NCBI GenBank assembly: GCA_019095985.1 | Contig: CM032662.1 | Coordinates: 14,371,036 to 14,435,035 of the forward strand | Origin: Streblospio benedicti | Taxonomy: Eukaryota > Annelida > Polychaeta > Spionida > Spionidae | Length of the DNA stretch: 64,000 nucleotides | Reading direction: 5' to 3' | Part shown: one piece after another, positions 20,614-33,000 of the stretch | How the letters are laid out: the number at the start of each line of letters is the position of its first letter | How positions within the stretch are numbered: the stretch's first letter is position 1 | Translations under genes and position numbers: made by a program | The notes under the pieces: model-generated | The model's input: the letters and a program-made list of their open reading frames with translations, nothing else | Told to the model about the DNA's origin: nothing | Database searches by the model: none

Positions 20614-21720
20614 GCAGCTCACAGACGTTATAACGCTGAGTTCACAAACAGTAGTATTCGGAGTTCAAAACCTGCTTCAGTGATTTCAATGTATATCAGA
20701 AACACATTTCTGAGGTCAAACGTTATGTTCCTGAATTGTAGCTGGTGATTGCTTGGAGTGAATGCTTTGCTTTTTTAGTATCATTAGTTGATGTATGTCG
20801 GAATAGGCCATTAACTGCATGCCATGCTGCATGCTGAAATATTCAAATAATGCACCTTTTTCAAGATTATGTTAAGCTTTCAGATATTTAAAGCTTGCTA
20901 CGAATATGTTTGTACAACAAACAGGGTAAAATTTTGCACTGGTCGAGCTATCAACTTGGCCCATGATATTAGAAATATCAATAAGCATGATAACAAATCT
21001 TTGTAGGAGCAAGTTGTGTATAAAAATGTTTGCATTGTTTCCATAGGTAAGTTTGCATTGTGTTATGAATTGTTAAGAAATATTAGGATTTAATTAATGA
21101 TGAATGTATCAATACGCATGTCAGATTGTTAGGCAAAAGATCTCGCATTTGATTTCTGATAAATGTGAAGTCATACTGCAAATGGATTACTAGATATATT
21201 AGTGAACTGTGATAAATGTTTTGATAATTCAAAATGTGTCAAGATTTCAAAACGCGCTTTGCTTGGTTAGTGATTAATTAGTGATTAATTGCTACATCTG
21301 TGATTTAATTATTGGATAAGCCTTTATTTGCTTGTTTTGTTATTTATTAGTTATCGGAGATATTATGTTACGAGATTTTATTAGTATAACTGTGATATTT
21401 TTGAAAAAGTCTATTCATTTTTTTATACTTTTTCTCGAATATAGACATATACTTTGATATTTAGTCTTTGCCGATATCTTAATGATTTTGTAAGATGATC
21501 ATAGTATAGGCATAAATCGGTTCTAGCTGTGATAGAAAAAGTCTGTAGTGTGTAATTTTCACCAATTATTTTATTTAAACAAATTAGTACGACTTGATGT
21601 AGGAAAATTTAGTAAATGTTGTTTTTGTGTCTGATAATAGAGATTTTTAAATGAAAAGGATGTGATAAACTGTACAAAATGTATGAAATTACACCACAAT
21701 AAATATTTTCATATTACTCT
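20614..21720 (+). other. 3' untranslated region of the terminal exon
   Basis: AT-rich non-coding sequence follows the stop. It has no convincing open frame and runs to a canonical poly(A) signal. The end is placed about 17 bases past the signal, before a GT/T-rich stretch. Confidence 0.6.
21698..21703 (+). terminator. Poly(A) signal AATAAA
   Basis: AATAAA is followed by a TCTGTGTATTTTATTTTT downstream element at about 21718-21735, the usual arrangement for cleavage and polyadenylation. It lies about 1.1 kb after the stop at 20613. Confidence 0.6.
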
Positions 21721-21739
21721 GTGTATTTTATTTTTAAAT

Positions 21740-23750
21740 TGCAGCATAATCAATTTTATAAACTGCAAACATGCTTCACTATAAATATTTCTTGTTTCAT
21801 GAGGTACAAAAACACGCCAAATTCAAATTTTGTTTAAATGATGATTTAGGGAAAGGATTGCTGTAGACCTGAAGTTTTATCTAGAATTTTCAATTTCCAT
21901 AATCACGTTATATAATTTGCTAGAGTTATTAAATATAAATTCTATGAAATCTGAATTAAAATCAAATGGTCATATAGATTTTATATATTCAACTGTGGAG
22001 GTCTGTCTATGATATTAGTTTATTTAGGCGACATTTTAGAATTATCTGCCACCATGAAAATTATACCTGAAAAAATTTAAAAAGAATAATGTATGATAAT
22101 GCTTCATTATTAGAATTAGATATATTTTTGCCAAATAATGCTGCTTTGCTATCAATTTTCGTCAAATAGCTGTAACTAGTTATATCATTATATATTTTTT
22201 TACATAGCAAAATCTATAAAAGAAAATAATTTCACAAGGACAACAATCTTAATTGAATACCTAAGATATATGTGACAAATTTTTGTGCTTAAATTTTTAA
22301 TTGAAATATTGAAGGAAATAATTTTTTTGATTGTTAATTTTCTTTTCAAATTACCCAGCAATGTTTTATTATTAGCGCTCCTGTAATATTCTTTTCGAAT
22401 TTATATCATTTCCAACAATAGAATCAGTTCTTGATGAGTGATTATGCATATTCTTTTGGTTATAGGTTTTGTCAGTTTTTTTCTGGATCACATAATTCTT
22501 ATGTGTATAGTCTCATTCATAAATTGCTTGTATATAAATGCATACTGATAGTTTACTAAAAAGATATATGGTATAGGTAATTAACAATTGAAGCTTGAGG
22601 GAACAGATTTATACATTATAGGTAGTAGTGCTACTACTGTACCACATTGGGAAAAACAATTACATGAATACACAAATCAACATATTGATGAAAACTGAAT
22701 CAACAAACTGAAATCTGTTCTTGATTTTAAAAAGTAATGTCAATAACATTTCTCATAAACCTTTGAAATAAAGTATACTAAACATATCAAAGCTTTTTTT
22801 TGTGACTCCTTGTACAAGAGCTAATTCTAATTGTCTACAAATGCTATATATATATTTTGACGCCTGAATGAACCTTTGTAGTAGGTGTCTAAGGATTAGT
22901 TATATCAGTTTGGCTATCTATTATGTAATTATGAGTTTATAATTCATCTTAACAACAAGGACAGATCCATAAAACTTTGTATAATAGACTGTTGGTAAAT
23001 GTATTATGCAATTGTATATTAAAATTCAAAATCTAGTTAGGATATAAAAGATACTAATGAACCACTAGAACAATATTGAAAACCTTGGTTTCCAGTGGTC
23101 AAGTCAGTTACATATAGAAATGTTAATTTGATACCATGAAATTACAGAATAGCCGATTGAGTTGTTATGTTAAAATGTGTTGGACTGATTGTTTCAGTTA
23201 CAAGGATCAATTATTCCAATTGTTTTGGATACGCAGCCTTATTTGGATAGTTGAATAGATATCGATAGAATTTATAAGGATTAAATACATTTTCGGCTTA
23301 TATAAAAATATGCTAGAAATTGAATCAGACATTTTGTTTTGTAATACTTTGTAGAAGAAAATTGCACACTATTTTTGATTGATGAAGCCTCTAAATTGAA
23401 TTTACAAACATAAAGATACAAAAGAATTGACAATATGCTCACAGAAAATACAATGCATTAATTGTTGATAATATGTTCCATGTCTATGTCATAAAATACA
23501 TGAATCACATATTCTATTGAACTGTACTCAACATGTAAAACAATTACAACTTTTAAAGTGCTCAGATATAAATTATTTCATAGATATACATGTATTCAAT
23601 TTTTAAACAAAATACCTAAAAATATATGCCAAAGCAAACATAGGACTGCAAAAATTCAAAGAGTGCATATGGAATAGCATCGAGGAACGGTTCATGTTTC
23701 ATACTGCTCAGGGAATAACAACGCTCTAATAATCTAGAAAAACAAGTCCT
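21740..23750. other. AT-rich spacer with no gene seen
   Basis: About 2 kb of AT-rich sequence between the poly(A) signal and the next exon. Only short chance open frames occur on either strand, and no repeat family is recognised. It may hold the regulatory DNA of the internal promoter. Confidence 0.6.
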
Positions 23751-23755
23751 ACTTT

Positions 23756-23773
23756 TATAAATGACTTATAAAG
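23756..23773 (+). promoter_or_regulatory. Two TATA-like boxes of a possible internal promoter
   Basis: TATAAAT (23756-23762) and TATAAAG (23767-23773) lie about 30 bases before a plausible start near 23797 and 80-95 bases before ATG 23851. The sequence changes sharply from AT-rich to GC-rich after 23820. In such an AT-rich spacer a TATA match alone is weak evidence. Confidence 0.35.
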
Positions 23774-23850
23774 AATAAAAGATCAAAATGATGTGAGGAT
23801 AAAGCCCAGCACAATAGCTCCGGCGCAGCCTCTGTCTCTGCTGCGCGGTG

Positions 23851-24036
23851 ATGGCGTCTCCCTGTGGTGGTGCCGGGCGTCCGGCAGTGCTGCCCCAGCG
23901 CCTCTACACGTTCCTGCAGGAACTGGGCACCGGGTTCCGGTGCCGGGAGTGGAGCGTGCGGTGCCACGACGGCGCACAACTTGTCATACGCATGCGTCTA
24001 GAGGAGGTGCAGGAGAGGGAGGAGGAGCAGGCGAGG
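23851..24036 (+). CDS. SYNE1: Probable internal first exon (62 codons)
   Basis: ATG in good context (G at -3 and +4) opens MASPCGGAGRPAVLPQRL, then LYTFLQELGTGF and a highly charged end, LEEVQEREEEQAR, before donor gtgaga (phase 0). There is an in-frame TAG at 23815. An acceptor could be drawn at 23817, but it has no polypyrimidine tract, so a first exon is the better reading. The first 45 residues do not look like a spectrin repeat. Confidence 0.6.
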
Positions 24037-27000
24037 GTGAGATCAGGGAATGGGTTGCGCTTGAGGTCACAGATCCTTATAGCTGTGTGATAGTCCATGA
24101 TAAGGCCACTATGATGCACGTGTATGAGAAATGATCAATTGATGATCAATAAATGGGTCGATGACCTGGTGTGAATTTTAAAGTTGTGAGAGCAAGAATT
24201 GGATCACGACTATAAACTACCACATTCACAATCACTACTCTGGTAAACTGTCTTGTTCAACACTGGGCTAATTGGAGTTTCCTAGTCGTGTGACAGGTCT
24301 TTTTCAGTGATATGGAATGCATTTAGTGTACACAGTTCTACATGTATCGGTTCTATATGCGACATCATTGTATGGGTTATTCTCTTGGCCTTTTAATGTG
24401 CTTTGATTCCACTAGTGACATGTGTTAACATGTGCTTCAGTATCAAATCAAAAATGGCTGTTTTTAACAAACTTTGACTCCTGTATTAAGCTGAGCGTGT
24501 GTGTTTGCAGGCGTTGGAGGTGAGCGTGGGTGAGCAGCGTGAGTCTGTGGCTGAGCTGGAGGCGCTGGCCACGGGGCTGGCGCCTGCACTCAGTCAGCAC
24601 GACACCCAGCTACTCATGGACCAGATCGCGTAAGTCAGCAAGTCCGGGTTTCTGTAAATGCACAGAAAAAGACTATTGTAAAGCTAAAGGGGGGAAGTTT
24701 TAGAACATGAAATATAGCCTCTCAATGTTTTTTAATGGATGGGGATTGAATTTTACGCTTGTATAAGGTTTTTCTCACTTGCCCATCTATCACCATGATA
24801 CCATCTATCAGGGCTTTTCACGCGTTAATAGATGTTCCTTTAAAGCTGCATTAGTACTATTGAGATACATTCCACATATCGGGGAAATGTCTCCATAAGT
24901 CGTTCATATTATATCCCTCATGCTCCTCCCATCTCCCTGACAGCTCTCTCTCCGCGCGGCTGTCGCGGGCTGGCGAACAAACATCGTCACGCCTCACCGC
25001 CCTCACTGACACCCAACACCAGCTCTCCCAACTGCTGACCGGTCTGTCCGACGTCGCCGCCTGGGCTGACGAGCAGATGACCACTGACATGACGGTGGAC
25101 GTGACGGTTCCGGCGGCTGAGGTGCACGCGGTGCAACAGACCGCGGCGGAGGCGCTCGCGGAGCGTGCCGCCACACTCGACCGACTACAGCACGCCGCAG
25201 CCGCCGTGCTCCCGCACGTTGCCGACGGCGACCGTCGCCGTGCCGACGAGGCCGTCGCCAACGCCGTCGCTAAGGTGAGGCTATGGCTCCTGAAACAGTG
25301 GCCAGGGAGTCACAACATTGTTGTTTCCGAACTAACTATTTGTCAATAAGCAGAATGACCATTTGAAACCTGTATACATGACATGCTGTCGCTAAAGTGA
25401 GGTTATCGCGCCCACGGTAGTCACAAACACTCGCTTCTGTTTCCTAACTTAGCAATTAAGATGATATGTAGCTCTCAACATAGGGAGTATCTTTCATATC
25501 ATGGATGATTCATACACACACCCTTTAACATTTTACACAAATTAGCCTGGTTTGATTTGCTGGAGATATCCGTAACTTAAGGTATTTTGACTGTGGCATT
25601 GATAAATGACTCAGTAGACTCACTATACTGGGGTACGTTATTGTGGTGTTAGGTGATTTCAAATTAGTCTACTATATCCTAGATTTGCCTTTATGTAGTT
25701 GAACCATTTGTGGGTGACTTTGTGGTATAAAATATTGGTGTCACCAAAAGTAAAACTTTCATGACTGATGATCATGTCTCAAGCTAAAGGCCAAATTGCG
25801 ATGCTAACAATAAGCGAAGCTATCATTTGAAATTTGTTTACATAATAATGCACATGCACTGATCTTGCTCTATCCTCTATCAGCTGGCGTCCCTGCGTGA
25901 GCTGGCAGCCTCGCGCCATGCTGCGCTGTCTGCTGCTGTCTCAGCCTTTGACACCTGGCAGCTTGATGTGGCACACGTGCGATCATGGCTACAGGAGCGC
26001 GAGAACCAATCCCGACCATCCAACGTGGCGCTCAGACCGATTGAGGCTAATAAACAGCTCGAGGGCTTCAAGGTAACAAAGGGAGGGCAGTTCGATATTT
26101 GACAAATTTTTTCGATTGCTTGAGAATTTGGTTAAGAATTCTAAGAAGTTGTGCTTTATTTCGATTGTTAGCCTCATATGTGTTTGTGATTTCAGCGAGA
26201 ACTGACGACGATCCGTATGTTCAGCCAGACTGTGAGCCATGCGATTGAAGATGGACAGAAATTAACAGAGCATGGAGGAGAAACCGTCACTGACACAATA
26301 CATGGTAATAAGTTTTTTCTTTTCCATATACATATTTTATTTTGGAATTTTTCTATTCAAATCAAGGGTATTAACTGTTAGCTATTTTTGCTGTTTTTTG
26401 CTTCCCCCCCCATTTATTGATTGATAACAATAATATTATAAATCGCATATTTGAAAAGATTGTCACTTTCTTTTAAAGATTCAATCTTTCACCACAAACT
26501 GTTTGTATTTTGCAGACATCGAGACACGATATGAGAAGCTAAAGACGTCTGCAGAGGGCCGGGTGGAGCGTTGGCAGGCTGCCAGCGCTACCCTCCGCCA
26601 GCTAGACTCAGACACAGCCAAGCTAGAGACCTGGCTAGCTGACACCTCCCGCCTTACCAGCAGAACACTGCAGCTAGATGCTACAGTAGACTCATTACAA
26701 CACAGCATTCAACAATTACAGGTACATTGTACAGGATTTCTTCCTCTTGTTAACTTTATAAGAGGAATAATAGGAAATCAAGCAGAACCTCCTCCATCCA
26801 TTGAATGTTGAACAAAAACTTTGATCTTAGCTCTGTAAGAAAGTCATTAAATAAGAGTGTCCATCAAATTTATTAACTGTTGCCAGGAGCCTAGCTGCTG
26901 TAAATTTGGCAAACGTTTACTTACAGATGTGAAAACCTTGATTGAACAATGCAATATTATTCATTACGAATGAGAAATGGTTTACGTTTTAACGTTGAAT

Positions 27001-30000
27001 AACCATCAATTTCTATGTGATCACAACATATCTAACATTCTGTAACAGCCCATAAAGCTATGTAGATTCATTTGATTTAACAATCAATCAATAAATCAAA
27101 TCCTGAGTCTATTTCACAGGGCCCTAATCATTCCTCATTCGAATATGTAGCCTGGCTTCCCAGTCTACATCTCCATCGTCGTTATGGTCATGTATAAGTG
27201 AGTTTCTGCTGTTCCAGGCGGTGTTGTCGCGTGCTGGGGAGCAGGAGGCGGTGCTGGGGGAACTGGGGGCGCGGCAGGCCCAGGTGAAGGCCGAGCTGTC
27301 AGCCCAGGACCAGGCCAGCCTCGCGGACAGGCTGGCACAGTGCTCAGAGGACCTCAACAGGTACAGTCATGGACACAGTGCAACATAAGGCAACGTTTGT
27401 CATCTATTCCTAGGATGGAAGTGGGGCATTGGTGAATATTCTATCTAAGAGACGGTTTGATGATGAGGTGACAAGTTTGGAATGTACTTCAGTTTGGAAA
27501 ATATCAAAATGTATGTCAAAATTAAGAAACCATATAGTATAGTGGGAAACCAGCATTCACTGAGATTATGTAAATGTGCAGTTCCATTGGTAAATGCCTG
27601 CATCTCAGGGCCACAGATAAGTACCGGGTAGTACCCGTCCTGTTGTCTGAGACGGGTATTTTGTGTTGTCAGGACTGGTAAAAGTTTTGAGTTAACATGT
27701 TCCATGGACGAGTATTCTCAGTCACCCCAGACATCAGTTTCAATTGAATTGTTGGTTAGGACGCGTAAATCTTAGGTAGGACGGGTATATTTTTCAGGAT
27801 ACCCGTTCTATGGACAAGTATGATTTTTCTCATATTCTCCTGCTGCATCGTACACCGCCAGGTTCTCTGTATGTGATTGCATGTCTGTGTGTGCAGGTGT
27901 CGCGGGCTGTGCGGTGAGCGTCTCTCCACGCTGGAGGACGCGTGTCGGCTCGGTGGGGAGCAGGCTGAGGCGCTGGGCCGCGTGTCCGGGCTGTTGGCCA
28001 CGGCCACGGCCGCGCTTCGGGAGGCCGGCCGCGGCGTCAGCACCAGGGTGACGCCCGCGCAGACACTGCTCGACAGGATGCAGGTGAGAGCCCCATTATG
28101 GTGTTTGTTTGACTACACATGAGCGGAATAAAAGCAAATTAGCGTCACCATGAAGGTTCGGTTGTGAAAGTTACCTTCAAAGGTACAGGTAGACGAACGA
28201 AGTTTCAAAGGTTCGAAGCTTCTGCCCACCCCTAGTGAGAACCCCGCCTCACACGGATGGTTCTACAGTAGAACCTCCAATATTAAGACCACCTCTCTAT
28301 TGAGACCACCTCTGTAATAGGATGTCTTTTCACGGTCCCAAAGCTTCATAAAGCTACTAACATGAACCCCTGTATAGAGACCACCTCGCTATTGAGACTG
28401 CCTAGCATTGGTCCCAAAGGTGGTCCTAATAGAGAGGCTCTTCTGTATTCAATTTCAATTTAGTCATGACTAATTTGGTGGAATCGGTATTTTTAGAGTG
28501 GTTCAAAAGTAGTGGCATTTTGGAGTGAATGTTTTTGTACTTATGATCCAACTGAGTACTACATGCAACAATAACAATGTTGACCAAATTTGCCTTCCTC
28601 TTTCTTTGGGCCACTTCAAATCTTGAAGGTAACAAAACAGTTGGTGACAGAAGTAAATAACCAAAACTTTGCATCCATAACTTTGAATTGGCTGTTTGTA
28701 TCTGTCTTATTGTGCCTGTTTATTGTGACATCCACATTTTGTGCTGTAGACGATACAGGATTCGCTAGTGGACGCCGAGCCGGACATAATGCGCCTTCAG
28801 CACACGCTCGACCAGCAGAGGATGCTGGGACACACGGCAGCCACAGCCTCGGCCGACGAAGTCACACGTACCATCGACGCATACAACCAGGCTACACAGC
28901 AGGTGGGTGATAGAGGATAGCTAGAATCGACATCCGCAAATTACTTTTGTCTTTGTTTTTTTGCATAGTAAATTACCATCAATTGAGTCTTCTGGCGCAT
29001 AGAACTAACTAGTTCATGCTATATTTTCAAGATTTTCAAGATATGAATAATTTGTGAATCAAAGTAGATTTCTAAAGACGTTTCTAGATAAAGTGGATTA
29101 CAAAACAAGTCATCGCGAGGTGATATAGATAGATAAGAGGCTGTTATTTGGCACAAGGAAAATGAGTGTTTGAGTCAAGTTTCCATCACAGAAAAAGTGA
29201 ATGTTTTCCATTGACAATGAGTGTTTTTCGCCCTGGCCACCAGTTGGGAGAGCAGAAAACCAAGCTGGCTGCTGCTGTCGCCATGCGGCAGCGTTTCCAT
29301 GCCAACACGGCCAGCCTCGAGGACGAACTCAACCAGTGTGAGAAACAGATGACGGAGGCTGATGATGACGACGATGACGAAATTGATGTGTCTATCGACA
29401 TGTACAAGGTAGAGGGAGAGAGCACCGGTGTTTATGGCTTACAAGGGGTTTATTAAAGTTCACGCCAATATTTCTAGTAAAAGAATAAAAAAACAACTAC
29501 TACAAATCACTGCAAGGGAAAATTTTATGAACTAAGTTAATCATGATTTATGATAGAACTATCTTGTTCCGTACAATTTTGGAATAATTTCTAAATTGAC
29601 CAATCTGAATAACAAAGATTAATCCTTTGTAAATTCAACAATGTAATGTCTCGAAATAGATTATCAAATGTCGATCTGCTGTCTTCAGAGCATCATTGAG
29701 TCTCTCTCAGCCTCGGAGCCGGTGTTATCACAGCTAGAGGATGAGGCGAGACAGATGAGCATCGAGGCTGGAACCACCGAGCCCGTACAGCTCAACAAAC
29801 AGGTGACTCCCTCTTGTGGCCAATAGCGGAACTAAGCAGCGTAACAATACCTCAATTTTTGAAACGATATTGACCCCACCAGACACTGTGATCTATGTAG
29901 ACCTAACCGAACATGGGAGTCAATGGTGTAATGACATAATTACATATAACTGCCATTTTTTAACTCAAACTATGCATAGAGCGTACATTGCAAGTTACAC

Positions 30001-33000
30001 TCCCCATCCATTACCCTAACATGTCCCACGTAATGCCGCCACCACGAGTAGAGTATATCCTGAGCTCCACTCCTTTTTCACCTCTAACCTTCGCGCCTCT
30101 AACCCCCTCCTCCCCCCCATTGCAGGTCTCCTTGCTGTCGTCGCGGCTGTGTTCGCTGCGGGGCACGGCGGTGGCGGCGGTGGCCCGGCTGGAGGAGAAG
30201 GCGGCGGTGCGGGAGAGCCTGGACAGCGGGCTGGGCGACTCCCTCAGCTGGCTGCAGGACCAGGCCGACCGCCCCGACCTCACGCCCCGACAGCTCGCTC
30301 TTGACACCGTCAACCCCGTGAGTACACACGCTTTACCTTGGTGTTGATCTACGGCATCAAAGGTGTAATTGTCACCATATAGCCTGCGATTTGAACACAC
30401 ACGCAGTTTTTATTTGAAATGAAAATGCACTGTTTTTTGTGCGTTTTTGAACTCTTCTCCATTGTCAATAGAATATCTAACATAAAAATAATCTATTAGA
30501 TGAAGATTGTAAAGGATATTTGATTTTTGCAATGCTCAGAAGCCCCTTGTTAATATATATTTTTACGTTCACATTGTATTCTCGTGACGTTTGATCACTT
30601 CCCGCTGTCAGGAGCTGGCCAAGCTGTGTGTGCTGGAGCAGCAGGTGTCAGAGAAACTTGCACCTGTGCTCCAACAGGTGCAGACCCAGCAGCACCTGCC
30701 ACCGGCACTCAGCACCAAGGCACAGCAGGTGCAGACCACGGCAGACGCACTGCAGGTGAGACACGCACACGCGGAAATTAGTGCATCCAACATCATCTAT
30801 CGTGAAAGCGACCTTGAGAACAATGAAAAAATACATAAAGCATAGATCGAAGTTATAACGGTTGCATAAACAGAAATTGAAGTTACTTTGGCATATTATG
30901 AAATACTAAAACTTAAAGTATGAAAAAAGACAAAGACAAGTTTCCATAAATCTCTCTAGACGCATGTGACTGTCTTGACCTTTGACCCTGTTGTTTGTTC
31001 TAGGCGCGTATCACGGAGGAGAAGCGCCGGCTAGAGGAGGGCCAGCAGCAGCGCGCAGAGTTCCATGCTGCCTACGACACCGTCAACAAGTGGGTGATGG
31101 AGGCTGATGAACACTTGCGCCAGTTTGCTGGCGTGAACTATGAACAACTGCCTCAGCAAAAACAGAAACACGAGGTGAGCCGAGAGGACTGGTGTCTTGT
31201 CAGTAAAATGATGTTTGTTGAAGATTAAGACCTAATGTTAAGACTGAAAGGAAACCACCATCATCACAGCAAGATTGTGTATAGAACAAAGTGTACATTA
31301 CGCTTGATTAGGGTGGCGTTTGAAGGTCGTCATGCAGGCATGTACTTCAAAGATAGAAGCCATAATTTTTTTATAGATATATCGTTCATAATGATGTGAT
31401 CTCCACTTCATAGATCGGTCCACTAAGTGACCATCCCTCTGACCCTAGACACTGTTTGTGGGCTAGTCTTGCCCCCCACTGACCACTCATTGACCACGCA
31501 CCGAACCACATTGATCACTCTGCCCTAGGCGGTATTTGCTAGTCTTGCCGCCCACTGACCACCACACTGACCACTGACCGTCCCTCCATCCTAGGCTGTG
31601 TTTGGTGGCGAGGCGGCGGTGCAGCAGCAGATGGACCGCGTGCTCGACCTGTCGGAGCGCCTCGCCGGCTCGCTTGACCTTAACGACCGCGAGACGCTGC
31701 GGCAAACGACCGCCAGCCTCGCAGACCGCCTCATGGCCACCACCAGTGCCGCCGCGGCACAGACAGCGAGGCTGGACAACATGGCCGCCGGCTACCGCCA
31801 GTACCAGGTGAGAAACGCGCGCTGTGGAGCACTTTTTCTGTGTCCTAGATGAGTTTCGGCTGTAGTTGGCTTGGGAACAAAGGTCTGGTGGGCAAGATGC
31901 TGTGGTCTTAAAATTAAAAGAAGATTGAAGAAGAGATAAATTTGAGTCAACGATTCATTTTTTGTACACCCATCCTAAGCAAATGACAAATTTGTCAATG
32001 GAAAATTGAGTACATGTAGTACTTAAATACTACGATGTACAAGTACATGATTCAAAAGCAATACAACTGCTTTATTGTACCAGGTGAGAAACTTGCACCA
32101 TGCAGCACTTTTTCTGCCTCTTAGATGAGTTTCTGCTGTTGACTTGGGAATAAAAGTTTGGTAGACAAAATGCTGTTTCCTAATTTCAAGAAGATTTGGT
32201 TTTGACCTCTTAAACTATCTAATCAAAAAATGCTCTTTTTTCTCTTCAAAGATATTTTCACAAGCAATCTAATGACAAATGAATGTCCTGTTTCGGATGG
32301 ATAACTCTAAGTCTAGACAAGCACATGGAAAAAACATGTCTCTACGACTTTCCAAACACTAATGGGATGCGTTGTTGTGTATTCCAGACCAACATGGCGT
32401 CGATCCAGGAGCTGCTTCAGTCCGTGGAGAAGGCGCCTGGAGTGAGTGAGGCTGGCGGCGAGGTGCACAGCCTTGACGATGCTCGGCGCCAGCTGGCGGC
32501 CGTGGAGGGAGTGACAGACACGCTCACCAGCCAGAAGGTAGCGATACAGGCCACAACAGAGGCTCAAAAACGTGTAGCATTGTGACATGATTTGAAGAAA
32601 AAAAAAGATTCTTTTTTGAATGGTCAAAAATGCTACTCTTATAAGCTTAATAAAAAGCATGTATAGTGCTTGTGAATTCACAATCAAACTGCATCAATTA
32701 CGAGTATAAACACAGAATGCTTCCATTCATATAAGAATAGTTACTCAGCATCTTGGTACACACATTGAAGAGGTTGTTGTCCCTTGTCTAGGCCTCGTAC
32801 CTCTCTGTGCTGGAGCAAGCGTCCCTGCTGACCCAGGACGCGTCCCAGCAGCAGGCACAGTCCCTGGACAGTGAGAAGGCTGAGGTGATGGCACGCTGGG
32901 ACGCCGCACGCAACCACGCCGACGACAGGACAGTCGCGCTCAAGGTAAGGAACAGGACAGTCAATATGAATGTAATGATGTATGATTGTTAAGCAGTAGA

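Noticed and set aside
23815-24036. The 23.85 kb exon as an ordinary internal exon starting at 23818
   Set aside because: Frame is open from an AG there, but the acceptor lacks a pyrimidine tract; kept only as an alternative.
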